NCBI GenBank assembly: GCA_002342545.1
Contig: DDQE01000036.1
Span: forward strand, 1 to 64,000
Length of the DNA stretch: 64,000 bases
DNA from: Caryophanales bacterium UBA2450
GTDB taxonomy: Bacteria; Bacillota_I; Bacilli_A; RFN20; CAG-826
Reading direction: 5' to 3'
This document shows positions 34,635-43,921 of this stretch, piece by piece. Positions within the stretch are counted from its first letter, which is position 1; each line of letters opens with the position of its first letter. A program made the position numbers and the translations under genes. The notes below the pieces were generated by a model. It made no database searches. It saw only the letters and a list, made by a program, of their open reading frames with translations, and was not told the origin of the DNA.

Positions 34635-34898
34635 TTATTTAATAGAGTTAACTAATCTTTGGATCTCGCTTTTTTGTCTTGCAGCGGTGTTTTTGTGTTG
34701 AACACCATCAGAGACGGATTTATCGATTAAACGATATGCTTCTAATAAAGCTTTTTCAGCTTCTTCTTTTTTGCCAGCTTCAACTGCAACTTTTACTTTC
34801 TTAATAGAAGTTCTAATTGCACTTTTTGCAGCCTTGTTTCTTAAGCGTGCTTTTTCGTTTGTACGATTACGTTTGATTTGAGATTTAATGTTTGCCAT
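34635..34898 (-). CDS. rpsT: Ribosomal protein S20
   Basis: 87 residues, helical and very basic: MANIKSQIKRNRTNEKARLRN start and the GVQHKNTAARQKSEIQRLV end are diagnostic. It binds 16S rRNA early in small-subunit assembly. AAGAAGG precedes the ATG by about eight bases. It has its own promoter (34929-34957) and a predicted 24-base leader. Convergent with holA, the usual arrangement. Confidence 0.96.
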   Translation of the reverse strand: MANIKSQIKRNRTNEKARLRNKAAKSAIRTSIKKVKVAVEAGKKEEAEKALLEAYRLIDKSVSDGVQHKNTAARQKSEIQRLVNSIK

Positions 34899-34928
34899 GT
34901 GTATACCTTCTTTTTTGCGTCAGCGTTA

Positions 34929-34957
34929 ATGATACTAAATGCTTATAAATAATGCAA
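34929..34957 (-). promoter_or_regulatory. rpsT promoter
   Basis: Minus strand: TTGCAT (34957-34952), a 17-base spacer, TATCAT (34934-34929). Predicted start near 34922, 24 bases before the ATG. Confidence 0.75.
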
Positions 34958-34970
34958 ATAATATTTGTAA

Positions 34971-36971
34971 TTATTTCTTCTTCTTTTGTAATGAAACAAT
35001 TTCTTCAGCGAAATCATTAATACAAGTTAATTTACCATAAGATGTTTCTGGAATGGTGACTTTGAATTGATCTTGAACAGTGGTGATTAATTCCACATAA
35101 CTCATGGAATCTCCTCCTAAAGCATCAATCCAGTGTGCGTCATCATCAATCTTAAATTCTGGAAGAATTAAGATTTTAGAGAAGATTTTTCTTAATGGTT
35201 CAACAACTTTCTCCATAGTTTCTTTAGAGAAGTTTTTGTTGCCTTTAACTTCTTTTTTGAAATCAAATGGGATATAGTCGCCGTTCATTGTTTCAATACT
35301 CTTTTTAACAACGAAACGTTTAACTTTCATGTTGTTAGCGATTGGTAATTTATTTCTTGCGAAATAGAATTCTGTAATCTTTGTGCCTTTTGGTAAATTG
35401 AGTCCGGCTTTCTTAACTTCTTCTTTTAAAGCATCGATTTCATCGCTAGAAATGCTGTTATCAATTTCTACTGCACAAACAATTCTTTGATTCTTTGTAC
35501 CTTTTTGATCAACACCTAAGACACAGACAGCTTGGATATGAGGAATCTTCTTAAAGAAGATTTCAAGTTCGTCAGGGAAGATGTTTTCTCCATCCGCATT
35601 AATGATGACGTCTTTCATTCTACCTTTTAAATAATATCTATTTGTGGCATCGACTTCAGCGATATCGCCAGTAGAGAAATATCCGTCTTTATCAAGCTGA
35701 GTTTCTCTTTCTACTCCACCGATAATTTCTCTAATATGAGTGATATCAGATTTAACTAATAATTCACCAGTACGTCCTTTGCCATTTGTTGGTTTAATCT
35801 TATAGGACACGCCATGAAGTGGGATGCCGATAGAACCTTTAAGTCTTAATTCCACAATTGGAGATAATTCAACAGAAGTAATACCGATTTCTGTCATTCC
35901 ATATCCATTATATAATGGATAACCAACACCATTAATCACGGTTTGAGTCTTGCTATCTAGATATCCGCCACCGGAAATACAGAAGCGAATTTTATTACCT
36001 AATAATTTCTTTTGAATAGTGTTTTGAACCATTTTTACTGGGCCAGCTTCTTCTTTTAAGATTTTGCCAGTGTTATAGCCAATTAATTTATCTATGTATT
36101 GTTGTCTAGTTGGAGTCTCTAAGGCCTTCTTTCTTTCTAAACCTTGGGCTAAAGAATCCCAAAATAGTGGGACAGAGAAGACGTGAGTGACTTTACATTT
36201 TTGACAGACACTTTGAACTTCTGATGGGGCTAAATTACGAACAAAAACGAAGTTTGCTCCATAATAGAAATACCATAAGAAAGTGGCGATGAAGCCAAAG
36301 ATATGATGGAATGGAATCATTGCTAAAACTTTGAGTGGTCCCATTGATTTTGGATATAAGAGGTCTTTAGAAGTCTCAGCAAAATCTAAAGCTGCTAAGA
36401 TTTGATGGCATAAGTTTTCGCCGTTAAAGACCATAAGCTTCACATCACCAGTAGTGCCGCTAGAACAGAAGATGACTTCGTTTTCCCAGTTAGGAGCGAA
36501 TTCGTAACTATGTTTTTCTTGTAATAAGTCTCTTAAAGAGAACTTAGGAACATCATATGTATTGTTATCATCTGTAATAATAGCAATAGCCTTACCTTGC
36601 TTAATTAAGTTTTCAGTTCCTTCTTTAGATGTTTTTGCGTCAACTAATAATGGCTTGTAGCCAGTCATTAAAATCGCCCAGAAAATCTCTCCCCAGTGTG
36701 GTCCATTATTCGCTTTAAGAACAATAGGAACATTCTTAGGCTGTTGAATCATGAAATTAGATAAAATAGACGCGATTTCAAAGGCGTGCTTTCTAAATCT
36801 TGAATATTTGTATTTCTTTAATTTACCTTCGTTATTAGTGTAGGTAACTGCGATTCTTTTTAAATTTCTTTTTGTGGATAAGACAAATATGTCTTCCATA
36901 GTTCTTGATGTGTTAAGAAGTAAGTTTGCTTCTTCCGCACAGGATTTAACTTTTTTGTATTCAGGGTACAT
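34971..36971 (-). CDS. Acyl-ACP/acyl-CoA synthetase fused to an acyl carrier domain
   Basis: 666 residues from ATG 36971 (AAAGGAG just upstream; the start at 37016 has none). The adenylate-forming domain (about 1-560) has the AMP motif IFCSSGTTGDVKLM, YGMTEIG and the hinge/catalytic FSTGDIAEVD...YLKGRMKDVI. The last 75 residues are a phosphopantetheine carrier domain with attachment serine in LGGDSMSYVEL. It probably activates exogenous fatty acids and loads them on its own carrier arm for lipid synthesis; PlsC (8260) could be a user. Same operon as the phosphoesterase gene upstream (28-base gap). Confidence 0.85.
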   Translation of the reverse strand: MYPEYKKVKSCAEEANLLLNTSRTMEDIFVLSTKRNLKRIAVTYTNNEGKLKKYKYSRFRKHAFEIASILSNFMIQQPKNVPIVLKANNGPHWGEIFWAILMTGYKPLLVDAKTSKEGTENLIKQGKAIAIITDDNNTYDVPKFSLRDLLQEKHSYEFAPNWENEVIFCSSGTTGDVKLMVFNGENLCHQILAALDFAETSKDLLYPKSMGPLKVLAMIPFHHIFGFIATFLWYFYYGANFVFVRNLAPSEVQSVCQKCKVTHVFSVPLFWDSLAQGLERKKALETPTRQQYIDKLIGYNTGKILKEEAGPVKMVQNTIQKKLLGNKIRFCISGGGYLDSKTQTVINGVGYPLYNGYGMTEIGITSVELSPIVELRLKGSIGIPLHGVSYKIKPTNGKGRTGELLVKSDITHIREIIGGVERETQLDKDGYFSTGDIAEVDATNRYYLKGRMKDVIINADGENIFPDELEIFFKKIPHIQAVCVLGVDQKGTKNQRIVCAVEIDNSISSDEIDALKEEVKKAGLNLPKGTKITEFYFARNKLPIANNMKVKRFVVKKSIETMNGDYIPFDFKKEVKGNKNFSKETMEKVVEPLRKIFSKILILPEFKIDDDAHWIDALGGDSMSYVELITTVQDQFKVTIPETSYGKLTCINDFAEEIVSLQKKKK

Positions 36972-36999
36972 GCTAGTCTCCTTTGTTTCCTTGTGTATT

Positions 37000-37461
37000 T
37001 TAAACCATTTGTTCATTTATGAGAATATCTTTTGCTTCTATATCATAAACTATGATAGAGCTAGAACCTTCATTAATATCCATAATCATAAATGTTCCAT
37101 TAGTGTTGTCTCTAGGAAGAGTAGTAGAGCCAGGATTTAAAAAAATCTTGTCTCCTTCTATATAAAATTTATATTGATGGGTGTGTCCATTAATAAGAAA
37201 TTTATTATCTTTAATTTGTTCATTAGTAAAAGACGGCTTATGTTTCATTAATAAATATCCCTTGGGAGTGTAGATTCTTATCAATTCATCAAACGGATAA
37301 TAATCGGTATTTCCTTTAACTGATTCAAAAGGGTATAGAGTATCTCTATCTAGCCCGCTATCACCAGCGTGTAAATAATAATCCATATTTGGATAAGCAT
37401 TAACAAGCTCTTTTAATATCTTCTCGTCTCCATGAGAGTCACTAACCACTAAAATTTTCAC
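37000..37461 (-). CDS. YfcE/MJ0936-type metallophosphoesterase
   Basis: 153 residues from GTG 37461. Calcineurin-like metal motifs: VSDSHGD, HAGDSG, KGNTDY, the H of MKHKP and NGHTHQYKF. All five blocks are intact, so it should be an active two-metal phosphodiesterase; the natural substrate is not known for most members. A TATAAT (37474-37469, minus strand) is seven bases before the GTG, so this is a likely leaderless GTG start. Divergent from fmt. Confidence 0.88.
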   Translation of the reverse strand: MKILVVSDSHGDEKILKELVNAYPNMDYYLHAGDSGLDRDTLYPFESVKGNTDYYPFDELIRIYTPKGYLLMKHKPSFTNEQIKDNKFLINGHTHQYKFYIEGDKIFLNPGSTTLPRDNTNGTFMIMDINEGSSSIIVYDIEAKDILINEQMV

Positions 37462-37507
37462 GATAAATATTATACTCTTTTCTCTTTATAGTTAGTATCT
37501 TTAAGTA

Positions 37508-37513
37508 TATAAT
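37508..37513 (+). promoter_or_regulatory. -10 box for fmt, leaderless
   Basis: TATAAT at 37508-37513, seven bases before ATG 37521, with no Shine-Dalgarno. It lies back-to-back with the phosphoesterase -10 at 37469-37474. Confidence 0.55.
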
Positions 37514-37520
37514 TATTCTT

Positions 37521-38453
37521 ATGAATAAGAAGCGCATCATTTTTATGGGAACTCCAGAAATATCCGCTACTGTTTTAGAGGGTATTATTTCTAGTGGGTA
37601 TAATGTGGTTGCTGTTATCGCTCAACCTGATCGCCCAGTTGGTAGAAAAAAGATATTGATGCCTGTTCCTACTAAAGAAGTAGCGTTAAGACATAACATC
37701 CCAGTATATCAACCTATTAAGATCAGAAAAGAATATGAATTTGTTAAAGAATTAAACCCAGATGTCATTATCACTTTAGCGTATGGACAAATTGTTCCTC
37801 AAGGCTTGTTAGATATTCCTTCTTTAGGGTGCTTAAATCTTCATGGAAGCTTACTTCCAAAATATCGAGGTGCCGCTCCGATACAATACGCACTTATGAA
37901 TAACGACAAAGTGACCGGAATGACCTTAATGAAAATGGTTAAGGAAATGGATGCCGGAGAGATGTATGCGACTGAAGAAGTGATAATCGAAGAAAGTGAT
38001 AATTCAACTTCTTTATTCAAAAAGATGGGTGAGGCTGCTCTTAGATTAATTCTTAAAGAATTACCAAATATTCTAGAAGGAAAGTTAGTGGGAACCTCAC
38101 AAGATGAATCTATGGTGAGTTTTGCTCCAAGCATCAAACCTGAAGAGGAAAAACTTGATTTAAATAAATCAAAAGAAGAGTTACATGGTTATATTAGAGC
38201 CTTAAGCGATGTTCCTGGAGCCTATTTATATTTAGAAGGTCTTAAATTTAAAATTTATCGTTCTTCTATTGTTTCTGACGAACTAATTGGAAAAGTTGGA
38301 GAAATTGTTAAAGCAGATAAAAAAGGACTACATCTACAAACCAAAAATGGGGTTTTAGCCTTATTAGATGTTCAACTTGAAGGCAAAAAAAGAATGGATT
38401 ATATGTCCTTTATTAATGGACATCCAAATTTATTACACGAATTATTGCAATGA
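37521..38453 (+). CDS. fmt: Methionyl-tRNA formyltransferase
   Basis: 310 residues. The formyl-THF binding domain has the motif LNLHGSLLPKYRGAAPIQ (about residues 105-122), with the catalytic Asn-His-Asp set (Asp in MDAGEMY). The C-terminal domain binds initiator tRNA. It formylates Met-tRNA(fMet) for initiation, the mode on which leaderless mRNAs depend. The stop overlaps the next gene by four bases (ATGA). Confidence 0.96.
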   Translation: MNKKRIIFMGTPEISATVLEGIISSGYNVVAVIAQPDRPVGRKKILMPVPTKEVALRHNIPVYQPIKIRKEYEFVKELNPDVIITLAYGQIVPQGLLDIPSLGCLNLHGSLLPKYRGAAPIQYALMNNDKVTGMTLMKMVKEMDAGEMYATEEVIIEESDNSTSLFKKMGEAALRLILKELPNILEGKLVGTSQDESMVSFAPSIKPEEEKLDLNKSKEELHGYIRALSDVPGAYLYLEGLKFKIYRSSIVSDELIGKVGEIVKADKKGLHLQTKNGVLALLDVQLEGKKRMDYMSFINGHPNLLHELLQ

Positions 38454-40804
38454 AAATAGAAAAGAAAGCTCATATTGAACTATCAGTCCATCAATTGGTG
38501 GATTTTCTTTTAAGAAGCGGCGATATTGACAACCGCGTTTTTAATCGTTCTAGTCAAACCGAAGGAAGTAGACTTCATTCTGTTTATCAATCTAGTCAAG
38601 GCAAGAACTATATTTCCGAATACCCATTAAGAAAGCAATTCCTAATTGATAATATCGAAATTGTTCTACAAGGTAGAGCGGACGGGATTATTAAAAAAAG
38701 CGAAAAAGAATATATTATTGATGAAATCAAAACCACAGTGATTGAACTTGATGAATTTCGTGAAGAAAACCTTGAATGGCATCTAGGCCAGGCTAAATGT
38801 TATGCCTATATGTTCGCGGACGCCCTTAAATTAGACTCTATCGGAATTAGGCTAACTTATATTAAGCAAGGCAAAAATAGCAAAAAGTTAATTGATGAGT
38901 ATTATTTTCAATTTCCGGAATTAGAAAAAGACATTCTTAACTATCTAGATAATTATTTAGAGTTCTATCACGTCATTATGCGTTTAAATGAGCAAAGAAA
39001 CGTCTCTATTGAACAATTGGTTTTCCCATTTAAAAGTTATCGTAAAGGACAAAAAAGCTTCTCTAAAGCGGTTTATGAGGCTGCACAAAATAAAGAAAAA
39101 ATCTTTATTGAGGCACCAACTGGCATTGGAAAAACCATGTCAGCAATTTATCCATATGTAAAATATTTAAAAGAAGATGAACAAAGTAAGATATTTTATC
39201 TTACTGCGAAGGCTACAGGAAAAGAAAACGCTCATAAAGCATTAACTATTTTAAAGGAAAATGGGCTTAGCATTACCGATATAGTGATCACCTCGAAAGA
39301 AAAAATATGTTTTTGCAAAGGTAAAAGCTGTAACCCCGATGAATGTCCATTCACTAAAGGTTATTACAATAAAATTAAAACGATCATTAAGGAATCTATC
39401 TTAAGATATGATGATTTTGATTATGACACGATTTGTCATATCGCTCGTAAAAATGAAATATGTCCTTTTGAATTAGAATTAGATTTGTCTTTATATTCTG
39501 ATGTTATTATATGCGATTATAACTATGTTTTTGATCCAATTTCATATATGAAACGCTATTTTGATGAAGATGCATCTCATTATTTAGTTTTAGTAGATGA
39601 GGCTCATAATTTAGTGGATCGTAGCAAAGATATGTATTCAGCATCTGTAGATAAGAATTTATTTTTAAAGGCTAAACAAAGTTTAAGAGGTGTTTCTAAT
39701 CGTAAAATCAAAAATGCCTTAGCAAGAGTTAATAAAGTATTTTTGTATTATGAAGACACTTTTGAAATTGGTACGGTTAATTTAGATGATTTCTCTTTGG
39801 AAACATATAAAGAATTCAATCACTTTATCACCTCTTATCAGGAAGTGAGCAAAGAAGAAAATAAATCAATTAGTAAAGAGCTTACTGATTTGTATATTGA
39901 AGTTAACAAATTTGTTAAAATATCAGAATTAATTTCTGATCATTTCTTAACATATGTCAAAAAAGAAACTGACAACGTGATTTTAAAAATATATTGCCTA
40001 GACGCATCAAGATTTTTAGCGTCAACTTATTCAAGAGTTAATTCAACTGCCTTGTTCTCTGCAACATTATCTCCAATTGATTACTACGTTAATGTATTGG
40101 GCGGAGATATAAACAAGAATCAAAGCATGATTTTAGAATCTCCATTTCCAAAAGAAAATTTAAAATTAATCATCGCTCCAAAAATTTCAACGAGATATAA
40201 AAATAGAGAAAAAAGCTACGCAGATGTCGCTAACTACATTAAAACATTTGTTTCCAGTAAGATTGGTAACTATTTTATTTATTTACCAAGCTACGAGTAT
40301 TTAGATAACATTCTTCCTCTAATTGAATTCGACGAAAACGTTGATGTTTATATTCAAAAAAAGGACATGAGCGAACAAGAAAAACAAACGTTTATCTCTA
40401 ATTTTCATCAGATTGATGAAAGAAGTAAAGTAGGACTCGCGATTATTGGCGGAGCGTTTGGCGAAGGAATTGACCTTGTGGGTGATGCTTTAATCGGAGT
40501 GGCAATTGTTGGAATTGGTTTACCAAAGATTAATTTTGAGAGTGATCACGTTGCTGAATATTATAAAAACAATAATGTTGATGGCTTTAGTTATGCCTAT
40601 ACGTATCCAGGTATGAATAAAGTTATGCAGGCAGTTGGTAGATTAATTAGAACTGAGTCTGATCGAGGGGCTGCTTTATTAATTGATGAAAGATATATGT
40701 GGAATGATTACAAATCTCTTTTTAAAAAAGAGTGGAGTGATTATGAAGTAGTCTTATCGGTTGATGAACTAAAGAAGACTCTACAAAACTTTTTCAAATC
40801 CTAA
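38450..40804 (+). CDS. DinG/XPD-family helicase with N-terminal PD-(D/E)xK nuclease
   Basis: 784 residues. The N-terminal 200 residues look like a RecB/Cas4-type nuclease (RADGII...IIDEIKTT gives the D-ExK core; a QAKCYAYM segment follows). The helicase starts near residue 205: Walker A EAPTGIGKTMS, an Fe-S region with cysteines in CFCKGKSC and NPDECPF and later ICPF, DEAH box LVDEAHNL, and motif VI QAVGRLIRTESDRG. Such proteins unwind and cut repair or replication intermediates. Read through from fmt by overlap. The stop TAA lies in direct repeat copy 1. Confidence 0.88.
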   Translation: MKIEKKAHIELSVHQLVDFLLRSGDIDNRVFNRSSQTEGSRLHSVYQSSQGKNYISEYPLRKQFLIDNIEIVLQGRADGIIKKSEKEYIIDEIKTTVIELDEFREENLEWHLGQAKCYAYMFADALKLDSIGIRLTYIKQGKNSKKLIDEYYFQFPELEKDILNYLDNYLEFYHVIMRLNEQRNVSIEQLVFPFKSYRKGQKSFSKAVYEAAQNKEKIFIEAPTGIGKTMSAIYPYVKYLKEDEQSKIFYLTAKATGKENAHKALTILKENGLSITDIVITSKEKICFCKGKSCNPDECPFTKGYYNKIKTIIKESILRYDDFDYDTICHIARKNEICPFELELDLSLYSDVIICDYNYVFDPISYMKRYFDEDASHYLVLVDEAHNLVDRSKDMYSASVDKNLFLKAKQSLRGVSNRKIKNALARVNKVFLYYEDTFEIGTVNLDDFSLETYKEFNHFITSYQEVSKEENKSISKELTDLYIEVNKFVKISELISDHFLTYVKKETDNVILKIYCLDASRFLASTYSRVNSTALFSATLSPIDYYVNVLGGDINKNQSMILESPFPKENLKLIIAPKISTRYKNREKSYADVANYIKTFVSSKIGNYFIYLPSYEYLDNILPLIEFDENVDVYIQKKDMSEQEKQTFISNFHQIDERSKVGLAIIGGAFGEGIDLVGDALIGVAIVGIGLPKINFESDHVAEYYKNNNVDGFSYAYTYPGMNKVMQAVGRLIRTESDRGAALLIDERYMWNDYKSLFKKEWSDYEVVLSVDELKKTLQNFFKS

Positions 40805-40830
40805 CATAAATGTTATAATGCATAGCAAAT
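40802..40830 (+). repeat. 29-bp direct repeat, copy 1 (promoter-bearing)
   Basis: Starts TAACATAAATGTTATAATGC and matches 41984-42012 at 28 of 29 bases. It contains an extended -10 TGTTATAAT (TATAAT 40814-40819) and the stop codon of the upstream helicase gene. Confidence 0.9.
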
Positions 40831-40868
40831 CTATATATGATACGTATAATTATTCAAGGACCAATTAG

Positions 40869-41963
40869 ATGAAAAGTTGTTTAGTTGTCATTCAAAATTT
40901 AACTAAAAGTGGCTCACCACAAACATTTTTGCATGTAATTGAAGCCTTAAAAAAAGAAGGTTTTGTAGTCGATACTTATGCCTATTCGGTGTTTGATGAT
41001 AAAGCAGATTTAGCAATGCTAAAAGCGTATCAAGATGTTTGCAGAAACATTTATTTTAATAAAATTAATGGGAACTCTCTTTTATATAGATTCTTTCCTT
41101 TCTTGCTTCTTTCTAGTATTAAAAAACTAATCAAGAAAGGGCAGTATGATATGTTTTTAACAAACAATTTTTATATCTCTGCTTATGTTGCAAAAAAAGA
41201 ATATGGAAAAATCAAAAATATCTATTATTCTCTTGGAAACGTAAATCAAAAGAGCAAATATTGGATCTTTAGAAGAAAAGATATTTATATTAAAAAACTA
41301 GTCACTAAAGTTGATGCTTATATTGGAATATCAAATTTAGCTTTTTTTGATGATATTGAAATTCCGAATAATAAAAAATTTGTTTTAATGGATTATCCAA
41401 ACGAATGTTATCCAAACATTGTTAAAGACAATAAGCAAGATTTAACTATTGGACAAATTGGATATTTTTCTCAAAACAAGAATCAGCTTTTTACGATAGA
41501 ACTGTTTAACAAAGTTAAAGAATGCTTTCCAAATGCAACTTTGTTATTTGTTGGATATCAATCATCTGATGAACCAAATTATATTGAGGAAGTTAAAAAG
41601 AGAGTTGCTGATTTAGGACTTTCTAGTAGCGTTATCTTTCTTCCGCCTAATTATGATAAAGAAGCATTATTTAAACAGATTGATGTATTGCTTCTTCCTT
41701 CATTTCTTGAAGGCCTTCCAATTTCGTTGATGGAAGCACAATTCTCAAATACACCTTGTATTGCTTCCGAATTTATTTCTAGTGATGCAGATTTTGGTTT
41801 ATTAAAAAGATTACCGCTCAACACTGATGAATGGTTAAAAGAAATAAGAAACACTGATTATAAAATTCCTAGACGTCCGAAGTATATTTATACTTCTGAA
41901 GAATTTAAAAAACGTATTAAGCACATAATTGATTACGTTTTTAAGTCATCAAGTCAATCTTAA
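40869..41963 (+). CDS. Glycosyltransferase, GT4-like
   Basis: 364 residues. An N-terminal Rossmann-like half starts SCLVVIQNLTKSGSPQTFLHV. The C-terminal half has the GT-B/GT4 features IGQIGYFSQNKNQ and LLLPSFLEGLPISLMEAQFSNTPCIAS, the usual EX7E region. It transfers a sugar from an activated donor to a cell-surface glycan or glycolipid; the target is unknown. A second TATAAT (40845-40850) and an AAGGA site precede ATG 40869. It stands alone between helicase and lepA, flanked by 29-bp direct repeats, as expected of an inserted gene. Confidence 0.85.
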   Translation: MKSCLVVIQNLTKSGSPQTFLHVIEALKKEGFVVDTYAYSVFDDKADLAMLKAYQDVCRNIYFNKINGNSLLYRFFPFLLLSSIKKLIKKGQYDMFLTNNFYISAYVAKKEYGKIKNIYYSLGNVNQKSKYWIFRRKDIYIKKLVTKVDAYIGISNLAFFDDIEIPNNKKFVLMDYPNECYPNIVKDNKQDLTIGQIGYFSQNKNQLFTIELFNKVKECFPNATLLFVGYQSSDEPNYIEEVKKRVADLGLSSSVIFLPPNYDKEALFKQIDVLLLPSFLEGLPISLMEAQFSNTPCIASEFISSDADFGLLKRLPLNTDEWLKEIRNTDYKIPRRPKYIYTSEEFKKRIKHIIDYVFKSSSQS

Positions 41964-41983
41964 TAAACCTCTATTTATAAATT

Positions 41984-42012
41984 TAACATAAATGTTATAA
42001 TGCTTAGCAAAT
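41984..42012 (+). repeat. 29-bp direct repeat, copy 2 and lepA promoter
   Basis: Ends immediately at the lepA ATG (42013). TATAAT at 41996-42001 puts the start near 42008, a leader of about five bases, too short for a ribosome-binding site. It differs from copy 1 at one base. Confidence 0.88.
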
Positions 42013-43827
42013 ATGAATTTTGATCAAAAATACACAAGAAATTTCTCAATTATCGCTCATATCGATCACGGCAAGAGCACACTTGCTGATCGTATTTTAG
42101 AATCGACTGGGGCGGTCTCTTCTAGAGAAATGAAAGATCAAATCCTTGACTCTATGGATTTAGAAAGAGAGCGAGGAATCACTATTAAGTTAAATGCAGT
42201 GACATTATCCTACACTAGTGATGATGGAAACACTTATATTTTTAATTTAATAGACACTCCTGGGCATGTTGACTTTACTTATGAAGTGTCACGTTCTTTA
42301 GCAGCTTGCGAAGGAGCGGTCTTGGTGGTGGATGCTACTCAAGGAGTAGAAGCTCAAACATTAGCAAATGTCTATCTAGCAATTGATAATGATTTAGCAA
42401 TTTTACCTGTAATCAATAAAATTGATTTACCAAGCGCTATGCCAGAATGGGCAAAAGAAGAAATCGAAAAGCGTATTGGAATATCTAGTGAAGAAGCAGT
42501 GGAAGTCTCCGCTAAAACTGGTTTTCATATCCATGAATTATTAGAAGCAATTGTTAAAGAAATTCCTGCTCCTAATGGAGATGAATCTGCTCCACTTAAA
42601 GCGCTTATTTTTGATTCATATTACGACTCTTATAGAGGTGTAGTAATTCTTATTAGAATTAAAGAAGGCTCAGTTAAAGTTGGAGACCATATTAAATTAA
42701 TGCAATCAAACAAGGACTATATTGTTACCGAACTTGGAATTAGATCCCCTGATGAAATTAAACTCAAAGAGTTAAAGTGCGGACAAGTTGGCTACTTATG
42801 CGCGCAAATAAAAGACATCCGTGATGTGCGTCCTGGTGACACTGTAACTTCATTTGATAACCCTGCTAATAAAGCTCTATCTGGATATCGAGATATCAAC
42901 CCGATGGTGTTTTGCGGACTATACCCAGTAGATAGTGACGATTATCAAGATTTAAAAGATGCTTTAGAGAAGTTATCTCTAAATGATGCTTCATTACAAT
43001 TTGTTCCTGAAACTTCTCAAGCCTTAGGCTTTGGCTTTAGATGTGGCTTTTTAGGACTCCTTCATATGGATGTCATTCAAGAAAGGCTTGAAAGAGAATA
43101 TAATATTGACCTAATTTTAACTGCACCTTCGGTGATATATCATGTTTATCTCACTAATGGAGAGATGGTGCCAATTGATAACCCATCTAAACTTCCAGAC
43201 TCTTCTAAGATCAATAGAATCGAAGAACCATATGTTAAGGCTAATATTATGACTCCAAAGGAGTATGTAGGCCCAATCATGGAACTTTGCCAAGAGAAGC
43301 GTGGCATTTATTTAGATCTACAATATTTTGATGACACTAGAATGATATTGGTTTATGAATTACCATTATCTGAAATTGTTTACAATTTCTTTGATAAACT
43401 AAAAAGCTGCACTAAAGGTTATGCTTCATTTGATTATGAACCATCCATTTATCGACCAAGTGATTTAATTAAGATGGATGTTTTATTAAACGGACAAGTA
43501 GTAGATGCTTTGTCTAGTATTGTTTATAGACCTCAAGCTTATAATAGAGGCTTAGGAATAATTCGAAGAATTAAAACTGTTATTCCTCGTCAACAATTCG
43601 AAATTCCTATTCAGGCAGCAATAGGTGGTAAGATTATCGCTCGTGTAGATGTAAAGGCTGTGCGCAAAGACGTTCTCGCTAAGTGTTATGGTGGAGATAT
43701 ATCCCGTAAAAAGAAGCTTTTGGAGAAACAAAAAGAAGGTAAGAAGCGCATGAAGAAAGTTGGATCTGTAGAAGTTCCTCAAGAAGCATTCATGTCAATC
43801 TTATCGATTGACGAAGAAGAAAATTAA
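42013..43827 (+). CDS. lepA: Elongation factor 4 (LepA)
   Basis: 604 residues. Translational GTPase: G1 [13 protein letters not shown], effector [13 protein letters not shown]3 DTPGHVDF, G4 NKIDLP. The C-terminal LepA-specific domain ([35 protein letters not shown]...) confirms LepA rather than EF-G or BipA. It remodels stalled or mis-translocated ribosomes. Promoter in repeat copy 2; almost leaderless. Confidence 0.97.
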   Translation: MNFDQKYTRNFSIIAHIDHGKSTLADRILESTGAVSSREMKDQILDSMDLERERGITIKLNAVTLSYTSDDGNTYIFNLIDTPGHVDFTYEVSRSLAACEGAVLVVDATQGVEAQTLANVYLAIDNDLAILPVINKIDLPSAMPEWAKEEIEKRIGISSEEAVEVSAKTGFHIHELLEAIVKEIPAPNGDESAPLKALIFDSYYDSYRGVVILIRIKEGSVKVGDHIKLMQSNKDYIVTELGIRSPDEIKLKELKCGQVGYLCAQIKDIRDVRPGDTVTSFDNPANKALSGYRDINPMVFCGLYPVDSDDYQDLKDALEKLSLNDASLQFVPETSQALGFGFRCGFLGLLHMDVIQERLEREYNIDLILTAPSVIYHVYLTNGEMVPIDNPSKLPDSSKINRIEEPYVKANIMTPKEYVGPIMELCQEKRGIYLDLQYFDDTRMILVYELPLSEIVYNFFDKLKSCTKGYASFDYEPSIYRPSDLIKMDVLLNGQVVDALSSIVYRPQAYNRGLGIIRRIKTVIPRQQFEIPIQAAIGGKIIARVDVKAVRKDVLAKCYGGDISRKKKLLEKQKEGKKRMKKVGSVEVPQEAFMSILSIDEEEN

Positions 43828-43868
43828 TAATAATTTGGTAAAAAATTAGTAGGTTTTTAGTTTTGCTA

Positions 43869-43897
43869 TTGTAAAACAAATCTGCTTTTTTTATAAT
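43869..43897 (+). promoter_or_regulatory. Promoter of Fic-like gene
   Basis: TTGTAA (43869-43874), a 17-base spacer, TATAAT (43892-43897). Predicted start near 43904; AAAGGAG at 43907-43913 serves ATG 43922. Confidence 0.7.
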
Positions 43898-43921
43898 GTA
43901 AACAGCAAAGGAGTTTATTTT

